Position numbers and translations under genes: made by a program. A stretch of 64,000 nt of DNA from Bacteroidota bacterium (GTDB lineage Bacteria > Bacteroidota > Bacteroidia > Chitinophagales > BACL12): NCBI GenBank assembly GCA_016124275.1, contig WGOA01000051.1:16845-80844 (forward strand), read 5' to 3'. Shown here piece after piece: positions 25,309 through 33,724 of the stretch (the first letter of the stretch is position 1; every line of letters starts with the position of its first letter). The notes under the pieces were generated by a model that was not told the DNA's origin, searched no databases, and saw only the letters and a list, made by a program, of their open reading frames with translations.

Positions 25309-27204
25309 TCAGGTCCAGCGGTTACGCGATTGACCAAACCCTTCGACCCGCGCCTTTAACCCCTGGCTCTCGCTAAGTTCCAGCGCATGAAAGTAGTAGC
25401 CGACCAGCACGGCCAGGTTCAGGGGCAGGAGCAAAAAGGCTGCCGCATACGTTTGAAACACCAACATGAATGCAGGGACCCGCCGAAGCACTTGCTCTTG
25501 AAAGGGCAGGTTGGCATGCAGGATGTCCAGGAAAAAACCCGACACCGGAGAATTGACCAACGCCATGCCCACAACGCTGAGCAGCACCATGGACCCAAAA
25601 CCGCCCGCCAGGGTGGCAAGATCAACGCGGATTAACTGAACAGCGCGCAGCAGCGAAGTCCAGGGCAGACTGCGCTCCCACCAAGCGGAGCAGGCCCAGA
25701 GCATGCAAATCGGAAAGCACAGGCCAAATGCGAAGGGGCCCCAAAAGCCGGGCAGAAACAAAGGCAGCTGTGCAGCCGCCAGAGGAGCCAAAATCCCCAG
25801 CCAGCGCGGTGTGCCGCGGCCAGCGTTTTCTTGCGTGGAAGCCGCCATGCGGGCCGGAATGCCGGGATACGCACCAAACAGCTTCAAGACCAACAAGGTC
25901 AGCAAAAAGAAGCCCAACAGGTTGATGGGCGCCAACCACGGAGCCGCGTGGTATGCTCCAAATTGGGCGGTTAACCGCAAGTAATACCCGGCGCGAAACA
26001 GAAATCGAAAGGGACTGTCGGTGGTGAAGGCTTCGGTCAAAAACAAATTGTGCGTGGGCAATCGATCTATAAAAAGCGCAGCCAATACCCCCAAGCCCAG
26101 GGCCCCAAACAAAACACCGCGCAACACCGCTTTGTAGAAGCCACTGTAATGCGAAAACGCCAGTGCAAACAATTCGCCGGAACTGCGCAGCCGGCTGAGG
26201 GAAAAGGGAAGACTTTGCCGCGCGGGAAGCGACGCTGGCAGGGTGTCCGCCAACCGGCCGCTTCTGGCCAAACGGTAGGGATACCACACCAGATAGCCCA
26301 GTACCAGCGTCAGCCAGCCTAAAATTGCCAGAAGCCTGAGCGCATCGGGAAGCGCGGTCTGTCGCGTGATCCAACTTTCCAGGAAAGCAGCCACCAGGGT
26401 CATCAGCACCACGGGGGCCATGATCCGCAACCCGCGCACAGCCGAAAGCCGAAAGGCCTGCATGCGGGTGAAGGTGCCTGGAAACGCTATGCCGCGGCCC
26501 ATGGTTAACCCAGCCGCTCCGGCCAAAACCATGGCGCTGATTTCCAGCGTGCCGTGTTGCCAAATGGTCAGCGCTGACTGGCGGAACAAATCATACTCTA
26601 CAAAAAAGTATTGAAAAGAACCCACCATGATACCGTTGTACAAAACCACAAACAAGGTGCCGATGGCAAACAACATCCCCGAAACAAACGTGAGAACATC
26701 CACCAGCAGGTTGTTGAGCAAAATTCGCAGAAACATATCAAAAGGTCTGCTGTCTTTGTAAACCTTCATCGGGTCACCGGCCTCAATGTTTTCGCGGGTC
26801 ATGCTCACGTAATCAGCCCCCAGAATCAATTCGGCAAAACCGGGGTCCTGCACGCTGGACAACAAGCCAATGCACAGGGCGCCCACAAAGACCATAAACG
26901 AAAGCAACAGATCCACTCGGGCCGCCCAAAGTTCCCGGGGCAATTCCAACGTCCAAAAATTGCGGATGCCCGCCCAGGTTTGGTGGCGGTTGCGGTAAAC
27001 GCGCTGAAAAATGCGCTGGGAGAGCTGATTCAGGTATGCCCGAACCGAGCGATTGGGGTAAAAGGTTTGCGCGTAGGCCAGATCTTCGGTAATCTGCACG
27101 TACAAATCGGTCAGCCGCCGCGGCTCCGGTTTTGGGCTGTTGAACAGCGCCTCAAATTCCGTCCATTTGGCCTGGTTCTGGCGGATAAATTCGCTTTCGC
27201 GCAT
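25309..27204 (-). CDS. Stage II sporulation protein M (SpoIIM)-like multi-pass membrane protein
   Basis: This 631-residue protein has an N-terminal helical segment ('MRESEFIRQNQAKWTEFE') then 10 or more membrane helices. 'DLAYAQTFYPNRSVRAYLNQ' and 'NNLLVDVLTFVSGMLFAIGT' are typical of the SpoIIM-like proteins of MoxR operons. In Bacillus SpoIIM is part of the engulfment machinery; outside sporulators its role is unknown. The start at 27204 matches the common family N-terminus, seven codons after an in-frame ATG at 27225. It is the first gene of the coupled operon and is divergent from the RDD gene. Confidence 0.88.
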   Translation of the reverse strand: MRESEFIRQNQAKWTEFEALFNSPKPEPRRLTDLYVQITEDLAYAQTFYPNRSVRAYLNQLSQRIFQRVYRNRHQTWAGIRNFWTLELPRELWAARVDLLLSFMVFVGALCIGLLSSVQDPGFAELILGADYVSMTRENIEAGDPMKVYKDSRPFDMFLRILLNNLLVDVLTFVSGMLFAIGTLFVVLYNGIMVGSFQYFFVEYDLFRQSALTIWQHGTLEISAMVLAGAAGLTMGRGIAFPGTFTRMQAFRLSAVRGLRIMAPVVLMTLVAAFLESWITRQTALPDALRLLAILGWLTLVLGYLVWYPYRLARSGRLADTLPASLPARQSLPFSLSRLRSSGELFALAFSHYSGFYKAVLRGVLFGALGLGVLAALFIDRLPTHNLFLTEAFTTDSPFRFLFRAGYYLRLTAQFGAYHAAPWLAPINLLGFFLLTLLVLKLFGAYPGIPARMAASTQENAGRGTPRWLGILAPLAAAQLPLFLPGFWGPFAFGLCFPICMLWACSAWWERSLPWTSLLRAVQLIRVDLATLAGGFGSMVLLSVVGMALVNSPVSGFFLDILHANLPFQEQVLRRVPAFMLVFQTYAAAFLLLPLNLAVLVGYYFHALELSESQGLKARVEGFGQSRNRWT

Positions 27205-27336
27205 GGGCTGGATATCCGCTGGCAAGGCCTGGTTCTGCTGGGTTGCCCGGATTTTGCTAAAGATAAGTTTCTTCTCCTGCGCCTTGAACCCCGCTTCTCA
27301 AAAAGCCGCCGCTTTCGCGCGCAGGGCCTTATTTTG

Positions 27337-27347
27337 CGGGCGAAGGG
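27337..27347 (+). repeat. 11-mer CGGGCGAAGGG, copy 5 (divergent SpoIIM-RDD region)
   Basis: Exact copy in non-coding DNA between the divergent genes. Confidence 0.95.
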
Positions 27348-27420
27348 CCCTCGTTCCCGCAGCAACCTTGCGCGGTGTGCCCGTCTCCTTTCGCCCGAAA
27401 TTGCCCCAACCAACCCCGCG

Positions 27421-28155
27421 CTGAAAACTGCCGACATCCATACGCCGCAACAAGTGGTCATCCGCTACGAGCTGGCCTCGCTTCGCGAGCGCATCATGGC
27501 TTTTCTGCTGGACCAGGCGACCATTTGGTTTGGTCTGTTTCTTTTATTTATACTATTTGCAATAGTTGGTGGATTTGATTCCCGCCCGATGCAATTGTTG
27601 ATGATGGTGTTGGTCATTGCCATTTTTTGGACCTACAGCCTGGTGCTGGAGATTATGCTGGATGGTCAGACGCTGGGCAAACGCCTGATGGGCCTCAAAG
27701 TGGTGAAACTGAGCGGCGTTGAGCCGCGGCCGGGCGATTTTGTGATGCGCTGGATGTTTCGGCTTTTGGACATTTGGGGCAGCCTTGGGGCTTTGGGAAG
27801 CCTGATGATCGGCACTACGCCCAATGCGCAGCGCATCGGTGATTTGTTGGCGGACACAATCGTGATTCGGATTCGCCCGGTGCAACACGTGGCTTTGCCA
27901 ACGCTGCTGCGCATGCACGAAGCAACGGTGGAGTCTGCCGTGTACAGCCGGGCCGGGCGTTTTACGGAAGAAGAAATGCTGCTGGCCATGGAAGTTTTAG
28001 ACCGCGTGCAAAGACTTCCCAACCCGGCAAACCTCGCCCTGTTAGACCAGCTCAGCACCAAACTTGGGCAAGAATTGGCGCTGCCGGCAGTGCCGCGCGA
28101 TCAGGATCGTTTTGTGCGCCAGGTGATCCGGGATTATGTGCTGTTGACGCGCTGA
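27421..28155 (+). CDS. RDD-family membrane protein, apparent CTG start
   Basis: The 244-residue product has the RDD family layout: 'VVIRYELASLRERIMAFLLD' leads into the first helix, a second helix follows ('LLMMVLVIAIFWTYSLVLEI'), then 'LDGQTLGKRLMGLKVVKLSG', then a third helix. Family members in Bacteroidota usually start a few residues before the 'TxxxVxIxYELA' motif. The codon at that position is CTG (27421, product LKTADIHTPQQVV); no ATG lies between there and the membrane segment. The frame stays open far upstream but antisense to the SpoIIM-like gene. It is divergent from, and functionally linked to, the MoxR operon. Confidence 0.8.
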   Translation: MKTADIHTPQQVVIRYELASLRERIMAFLLDQATIWFGLFLLFILFAIVGGFDSRPMQLLMMVLVIAIFWTYSLVLEIMLDGQTLGKRLMGLKVVKLSGVEPRPGDFVMRWMFRLLDIWGSLGALGSLMIGTTPNAQRIGDLLADTIVIRIRPVQHVALPTLLRMHEATVESAVYSRAGRFTEEEMLLAMEVLDRVQRLPNPANLALLDQLSTKLGQELALPAVPRDQDRFVRQVIRDYVLLTR

Positions 28156-28338
28156 GGGCTAACCTTGCAGCGCGGGCTTGGACGTTCGGGGCAACAAGGT
28201 CTTGCGGAGCTGCATCTGCTGAAGGATCCGCTCTACCACCCTTTGTCCATGACGGGTATCGGCGTATTTTGGTAGAGCAGTAGGGCATGGAGCCCAGGAG
28301 GATCGGGCCCTTCCCCGCCAGTACCCCGTCGCAAACTC

Positions 28339-30051
28339 ATGAACACTTCCACCAACGCCGCGCGCTATTACATAATAAAAACTATGGTTGTTCGCGCATT
28401 GGCGTTTTTCGCTTGCAGTCTCAGCGGCACCTGGGCATTGGGGCAAAACACCGTAGGCACCTTGTTTTACCAGAACAATGCCGACACGGGCTACCTGCTC
28501 ATGGCGCCGGCAGTGAGCGATGACACCTGGCTTATCGACAATTGCGGCCGCGAAGTGCACCGCTGGACGGCCGATGCACCGCCGGCTCTGTCGGCTTACC
28601 TGCTAGACGACGGCAGCCTGCTGCGACCCTCCAAGGTGTCCAACACGTTTGACGCCGGCGGCTCCGGTGGCCGGGTTGACCGCATTCTGTGGGATGGGCT
28701 CAACGTGTGGACGTTTCTCTATTCCAGCGATACCGGCCACCAACACCACGATGTCCAACCGTTGCCCAACGGCAATGTTCTGGTGCTGGCGTGGGAAAAG
28801 CACAGCGCTGCCGAGGCTATTGCACTTGGCCGCAGGCCGGAAACAGTGCCCGATGAGTTGTGGTCAGAAAAAATCGTGGAACTGCGCCCTACCGGACCCA
28901 CCAGTGCGGAGTTTGTCTGGAGCTGGCGGTTGTGGGATCACCTGATCCAGGACCAGGACCCGCTCAAACCCAATTTCGGCAATCCGGCTGATCACCCCGA
29001 GCGGGTGGACATCAACTACCTGCTCGATGAGGGTCTGGCTACGCTGCGCGACTGGACCCATGCCAACAGCGTGGATTACCACGCCGGATTGGACCAAATT
29101 CTGATCAGTGTGCGCAATTTTCATGAAGTCTGGATTTTGGACCACAGCACTACCCGGGCAGAAGCGGCCGGCAGTACCGGTGGCAACAGCGGAATGGGCG
29201 GCGACCTGCTCTACCGCTGGGGCAACCCGCAAGCCTATGGTCGCGGTACAGCCGCCGACCAGGTTTTCTACCAGCAACACGACGCCGCCTGGGTGCCGGA
29301 AGGCTATCCCGGCCAGGGCAACATAACCGTGTTCAACAACGGCAAAGGCCGCCCTGAAGGTGCTTTTAGTTCGGTCGAAGAGTTTTCGCCGCCGCTTGCA
29401 AGCGATGGCAGTTATTTGCTGGCCCCGAGCGCTCCTTACGGCCCGGCAGCTGCAGCCTGGACCTTTGTAGCGGATCCGCCCGGTTCACTGAATTCCAAAA
29501 ACCTTTCGGGCGCCCAGCGCCAACGCAATGGCAATACCCTGCTCTGCGCCGGTGCTTCGGGAGATGCCTGGGAAGTCACGCCAGAGGGCAGCCTGGTATG
29601 GCGTTACGTTTGTCCGGTTAATGCGGGTGGCCCTGTGGCGCAAGGATCGGTGCCGACCAACAACCAGCTGTTCCGCTTGCCCCGCTATTCGCCTTCCCAT
29701 CCTGGCCTTTCCGGAAGAACGCTCCTGCCAGGTGCCACCGTTCAAATTGAAGCCGCAGAACCGGAATGCGTCATTCTGAATACGGGTTTGGACCCCGTAA
29801 CAGCCGTTCAGAAAGATTTTATCCACCCCAATCCTTTTCAGGACGAGCTTTGGATAAACACCGCTGTGGGCCTTAACTTTCGGTTGCGCGCTGTTGACGC
29901 AACGGGCAGGCTGGTTTACGACCAATTGTTGCCTGATGGCGCGGGACCCATTTCCACCGAAAGCTGGCCTTTGGGGCTTTATGTGCTGTTGCTTTTTGAC
30001 CCCAACCAACACTTGATTGGACGCACAACGCTGATCAAATCGGATCGCTAA
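28339..30051 (+). CDS. Secreted aryl-sulfate sulfotransferase-like protein, T9SS cargo (copy 1)
   Basis: This 570-residue protein has a signal peptide (the second Met at 28384 is an equally good start) and a beta-propeller of the arylsulfotransferase (ASST) type. Landmarks are 'HQHHDVQPLPNGNVLVLAWE', 'HANSVDYHAGLDQILISVRN', 'EVWILDHSTT' and 'DLLYRWGNPQAYGRG'. A T9SS tail ends it ('FIHPNPFQDELWINT'). ASST enzymes move sulfate between phenols; whether the catalytic His is kept could not be decided by eye. The next gene is a paralogue 26 bases downstream, so the two form an operon. Confidence 0.88.
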   Translation: MNTSTNAARYYIIKTMVVRALAFFACSLSGTWALGQNTVGTLFYQNNADTGYLLMAPAVSDDTWLIDNCGREVHRWTADAPPALSAYLLDDGSLLRPSKVSNTFDAGGSGGRVDRILWDGLNVWTFLYSSDTGHQHHDVQPLPNGNVLVLAWEKHSAAEAIALGRRPETVPDELWSEKIVELRPTGPTSAEFVWSWRLWDHLIQDQDPLKPNFGNPADHPERVDINYLLDEGLATLRDWTHANSVDYHAGLDQILISVRNFHEVWILDHSTTRAEAAGSTGGNSGMGGDLLYRWGNPQAYGRGTAADQVFYQQHDAAWVPEGYPGQGNITVFNNGKGRPEGAFSSVEEFSPPLASDGSYLLAPSAPYGPAAAAWTFVADPPGSLNSKNLSGAQRQRNGNTLLCAGASGDAWEVTPEGSLVWRYVCPVNAGGPVAQGSVPTNNQLFRLPRYSPSHPGLSGRTLLPGATVQIEAAEPECVILNTGLDPVTAVQKDFIHPNPFQDELWINTAVGLNFRLRAVDATGRLVYDQLLPDGAGPISTESWPLGLYVLLLFDPNQHLIGRTTLIKSDR

Positions 30052-30077
30052 GGCCGAACGCTTATTCCCTCCTGACC

Positions 30078-31751
30078 ATGAAAAAGTGTACACTGCTTCT
30101 CTCCCTGGCCATCTTGGCCGGAAATCTGGCACTCGGCCAGACCCGCACCGTTGGGTTGCTTTCGTTTGATCATGAAAAGGCAATGCCGGGCTACAACTTG
30201 CATTTCCCCCACAACCAGGGCAATGCCTACCTGTTGGACAATTGCGGGCAAATCGTGCACCGATGGGACGATGCTGTGTACAAACCAGGAAACGGCATTA
30301 AGCTGATGCCCAACGGCGATATCGTGGTCTGCAAAGGCAGAAATGCGGCGTCCAACCCGACTTTTCACGCTGGTGGCGGCGGGGAGCTCATTGAGCGCCG
30401 CGACTGGGACAATAACCTGATCTGGCAATTCGTGTACAATGATGCCCAGTTCCGCCTGCACCACGACATGGCCGTAATGCCTAATGGCAACGTTTTGGCC
30501 ATTGCCTGGGAAGTCATTGACAGTGCCGACGCGGTTGCCGCTGGCCGCAATCCGGCATTGCTCACCGAAACCAATCTTTGGCCGGACAAGGTCATTGAAA
30601 TAGAGCCGGATGGGGCAGGGGGTGCATCAATTGTCTGGGAATGGCGCGCCTGGGACCACCTGGTGCAGGATTTTAACGCTTCGGCACCCAACTTCGATGT
30701 GGTGGGCAACCGCCCTGAGCGCATCGATGTCAATTACGATACACAAGGCGGTATTGCCGACTGGCATCACGCCAACAGCATTGACTACAACGCAGACCTG
30801 GACCAAATTTTGCTGTCCGTCCCGCACTACAACGAAATCTGGATCATAGACCACAGCACCACCACAGCAGAGGCCAGTGGAACCACCGGCGGTCTTGCCG
30901 GCAGCGGGGGCGATTTGCTTTTCCGCTGGGGAAATCCTGCTGCCTATGGTCAGGGCGGCCCAGGGGATCAGAAACTCTTCTTCAACCACGATGCGCACTG
31001 GGCCGATCAGGAATTGACCAGTGCCAGTCCGGACTACAACAAAATAGTGGTCTTCAACAACCAGGTAGGGCCCGATTACTCCACTGCGCATTTGCTGGTC
31101 GCCAATTTCGACACCTACGAATGGGAATATCCAATAGCCGGAAGCACCTGGGGACCTTCCGGTTTTGACTGGACGTACCAGCGCCCGGTGCCCCAGGACA
31201 TGTACTCTTCCGGGCTTAGCAGCGTGCAATTGCTGCCCAATGGCAACACGTTAATTGCCTCGGGTCGCCAGGGCTATGCCTTTGAATTGACCCCTGATGA
31301 AGAAATTGTCTGGGAATACGTCAACCCTATGCAAGGCGGAAATCCGGTGGATCAGGGCACGGTGGTGCCGCCTGGTGCTAACCAACTCTTCCGCTTTTTG
31401 CGCTATTCCAAAGATTATCCGGCCTTTGACGGTCGCGAACTGACGCCTTTAGGTTTTTTGGAATTGCTTCCCGATCCGGCGTTCTGCGCCTTGCCTACGG
31501 GTTTGGCCGCCGCACCGGAAGCTGGCGTTCGCCGCATTTTCCCCAACCCGGCCAATGACCTGGTGTACCTGGAGCTGGATCCCGCTGCTTCCGGCCAGTT
31601 GCTCCAGATTTTTGACATCGGGGGAAGGGCCGTTTTTCAAACCACTACACAGGGTTCGCGCATAAGCGTTTCCGTGCAAAACTGGCCTACCGGCACTTAT
31701 GCAGTCCGGCTAAACGGCGTCGGCGCGGGTCGCATCGTTCTGGTGGATTGA
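30078..31751 (+). CDS. Secreted aryl-sulfate sulfotransferase-like protein, T9SS cargo (copy 2)
   Basis: This 557-residue paralogue of the preceding gene has a clear signal peptide (MKKCTLLLSLAILAGNLALG) and the same propeller landmarks: 'LHHDMAVMPNGNVLAIAWEV', 'HANSIDYNADLDQILLSVPH', 'NEIWIIDHSTT' and 'DLLFRWGNPAAYGQGG'. A T9SS sorting domain ends it ('RRIFPNPANDLVYLELD'). The two proteins are clearly homologous over their full length but differ throughout, so the duplication is old. The expected site is the cell surface. Substrate is unknown. Confidence 0.9.
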   Translation: MKKCTLLLSLAILAGNLALGQTRTVGLLSFDHEKAMPGYNLHFPHNQGNAYLLDNCGQIVHRWDDAVYKPGNGIKLMPNGDIVVCKGRNAASNPTFHAGGGGELIERRDWDNNLIWQFVYNDAQFRLHHDMAVMPNGNVLAIAWEVIDSADAVAAGRNPALLTETNLWPDKVIEIEPDGAGGASIVWEWRAWDHLVQDFNASAPNFDVVGNRPERIDVNYDTQGGIADWHHANSIDYNADLDQILLSVPHYNEIWIIDHSTTTAEASGTTGGLAGSGGDLLFRWGNPAAYGQGGPGDQKLFFNHDAHWADQELTSASPDYNKIVVFNNQVGPDYSTAHLLVANFDTYEWEYPIAGSTWGPSGFDWTYQRPVPQDMYSSGLSSVQLLPNGNTLIASGRQGYAFELTPDEEIVWEYVNPMQGGNPVDQGTVVPPGANQLFRFLRYSKDYPAFDGRELTPLGFLELLPDPAFCALPTGLAAAPEAGVRRIFPNPANDLVYLELDPAASGQLLQIFDIGGRAVFQTTTQGSRISVSVQNWPTGTYAVRLNGVGAGRIVLVD

Positions 31752-31911
31752 CCTTGAAGAGTAGCCGGGAGCGTTTCGCCCTTGGTTGCTGGAACAATTG
31801 TATCGGCCTTGATTTGCCGGAGCGCGGGCGGAGCGGAGCGTGGGCGCGGGCGTGGCATCGGCTTTACGCTTGCCGCCGCCCTTTTTTTTCTGACGCCTCG
31901 GCTGGTATCCT

Positions 31912-33108
31912 TCAGGCTGTTTTGAGCACGTCCAACTCCCGCCCCACTTTGATAAAGCCGGCGATGGCGCGGTCCAGGTGCTCCCGGGTGTGCGCTGCAG
32001 AGATTTGTACGCGGATTCTGGCCTGGCCTTTGGGCACCACCGGGTAGTAAAAACCAATGACGTAAATGCCTTCGGCCAGCAGGCGTTCGGCCATGTTCTG
32101 GCTGAGCCGGGCATCGTAGAGCATGATGGGTACAATGGCGTGTTCCCCTGGTTTGATGTCAAAGCCCGCCGCTGCAATCTGCTCCCGGAAGTAACGGGTA
32201 TTGTCTTCCAACCTGTCGCGCAATTCGGTGGTTTGGCTCAGGAGGTCAAACACGGCAATCGAAGCCCCGACAATAGAAGGAGCAACGGTATTGCTGAACA
32301 GGTAAGGCCGCGAACGCTGGCGAAGCAATTCCACAATTTCGCGCCGGCCGCTGGTAAAACCACCGGATGCGCCGCCCAGAGCCTTGCCTAAGGTGCCGGT
32401 GATGATGTCTATTCTGCCCATGACTCCGCGGTATTCGTGGGTACCCCGGCCGGTTTTTCCCATAAACCCGGAGGCGTGGCATTCGTCCACCATGACAATG
32501 GCGTCATAGCGGTCAGCCAAATCGCAGATTTTGTCCAACTGGGCCACCGTGCCGTCCATGGAGAACACCCCATCCGTTACAATAACCCGGTTGCGCTGGG
32601 CTTGTGCAGCCTGGAGCTGCGTTTCCAGATCGGCCATGTCATTGTGCTCGTAGCGGTAGCGAACCGCTTTGCACAACCGAACCCCGTCAATGATGGAAGC
32701 GTGGTTCAACGCATCAGAAATGATGGCGTCTTCCGGACCAAAGAGAGGCTCAAAAACACCGCCATTGGCATCAAAAGCAGCCGCGTAAAGAATGGTGTCT
32801 TCCGTGCCCAAAAACGCAGCAATCTTCTGTTCCAACTCCTTGTGGATGTCCTGCGTGCCGCAAATGAATCGAACCGATGAAAGTCCGTATCCCCGATGGT
32901 CAATGGCTGCTTTGGCCGCTTCAACCACCTGCGGATGCGAAGACAGGCCCAGGTAATTGTTCGCGCAAAAATTGATGACCTTGCTGCCGTCAGCAAGGGT
33001 GATCTCCGCGCCTTGCGGCGAACTGATGATCCGCTCTTTTTTGAATAAACCTGCGGATTCAATGTCCTTGAGTTCGCTTTGAAGGCGTTGGCGTAGGCTG
33101 TCGTACAT
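31912..33108 (-). CDS. kbl: Glycine C-acetyltransferase (2-amino-3-ketobutyrate CoA ligase)
   Basis: This 398-residue PLP enzyme of the alpha-oxoamine synthase family cleaves 2-amino-3-ketobutyrate with CoA to glycine and acetyl-CoA, the second step of threonine breakdown. Seen: '[20 protein letters not shown]', '[20 protein letters not shown]', '[20 protein letters not shown]' and the PLP-lysine region '[19 protein letters not shown]'. Length matches E. coli Kbl (398). The threonine dehydrogenase gene is not adjacent. The close relatives BioF and HemA are less likely given these motifs. Confidence 0.94.
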   Translation of the reverse strand: MYDSLRQRLQSELKDIESAGLFKKERIISSPQGAEITLADGSKVINFCANNYLGLSSHPQVVEAAKAAIDHRGYGLSSVRFICGTQDIHKELEQKIAAFLGTEDTILYAAAFDANGGVFEPLFGPEDAIISDALNHASIIDGVRLCKAVRYRYEHNDMADLETQLQAAQAQRNRVIVTDGVFSMDGTVAQLDKICDLADRYDAIVMVDECHASGFMGKTGRGTHEYRGVMGRIDIITGTLGKALGGASGGFTSGRREIVELLRQRSRPYLFSNTVAPSIVGASIAVFDLLSQTTELRDRLEDNTRYFREQIAAAGFDIKPGEHAIVPIMLYDARLSQNMAERLLAEGIYVIGFYYPVVPKGQARIRVQISAAHTREHLDRAIAGFIKVGRELDVLKTA

Positions 33109-33724
33109 GGTTTTCGTGGGTTACAGGCGCTAAAATGACCTGAATGGGCGAATGAGAAGAAAATTTCTTTAGCGCAACACTGAAAAAAAACTGAGAAATT
33201 TTTTGGCGAAATTATCCCAAGTTTTCGGTCTGGCAGGGCGAAACAAGCGTCAAAAACGCCCTTTAAAGTAGCCTAAGATACGCTGGTAACCTTTCTGCCA
33301 TGTTTCTGTGCCATTCCGCGTGCCCATTGCCGAATGTAAAGAACATCGGATACAAAACATGTCACAAATTCCGTAAAAACTATTGTGTTTGTTGGCTTTA
33401 AAGTTTTTCAAAATACCAAAATAGTACTTCCTAAATGCCTGTCACACAAGGTCATAAGTGGACATGGCAGTCAAAAATATGTCGAAGGTCCGGGAGCAAA
33501 AGCTTCGTTTCTGCGGCAACGCTCCCTACCTTCATAATCGCAATCCGGCAGCGCTTTCTATTCATCCGCGCGCCATTCGCCCCTCCTGGCGACCATCACT
33601 CCTGGTTTGTTATCGCTGAAAGGCGAGTTCGTCCCTCCAAAAAACACGCCCACAAAAACGGTGTGTCCAGGGCCTGGCTCCCTCCGGGAATGATTTTTTC
33701 ATTGTTTACCCCTAGAAAGCAAGA
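33109..33724. other. Intergenic region, 616 bases, AT-richer than neighbours
   Basis: Divergent region between kbl and the large repeat protein. It holds several A/T runs (33160-33210 and 33380-33425) that may include promoters for both genes. One 97-codon open frame (33435-33728) has no recognisable protein features. I see no RNA gene or clear hairpin. Confidence 0.6.

Noticed and set aside
26611..27420. The RDD frame extends more than 800 bases upstream
   Set aside because: The extension is antisense to the SpoIIM-like gene and its sequence is Lys/Arg/Gln-rich nonsense; the family N-terminus starts near 27421.
31752..31911. Lys/Gly-rich frame after kbl on the minus strand (KKKGGGKRKAD)
   Set aside because: It is out of frame with kbl, has no start of its own in the gap, and looks like low-complexity spacer.
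33187..33196. CTGAGA-like sequence suggesting a TPP riboswitch
   Set aside because: No second TPP core or stems, and no thiamine gene follows.
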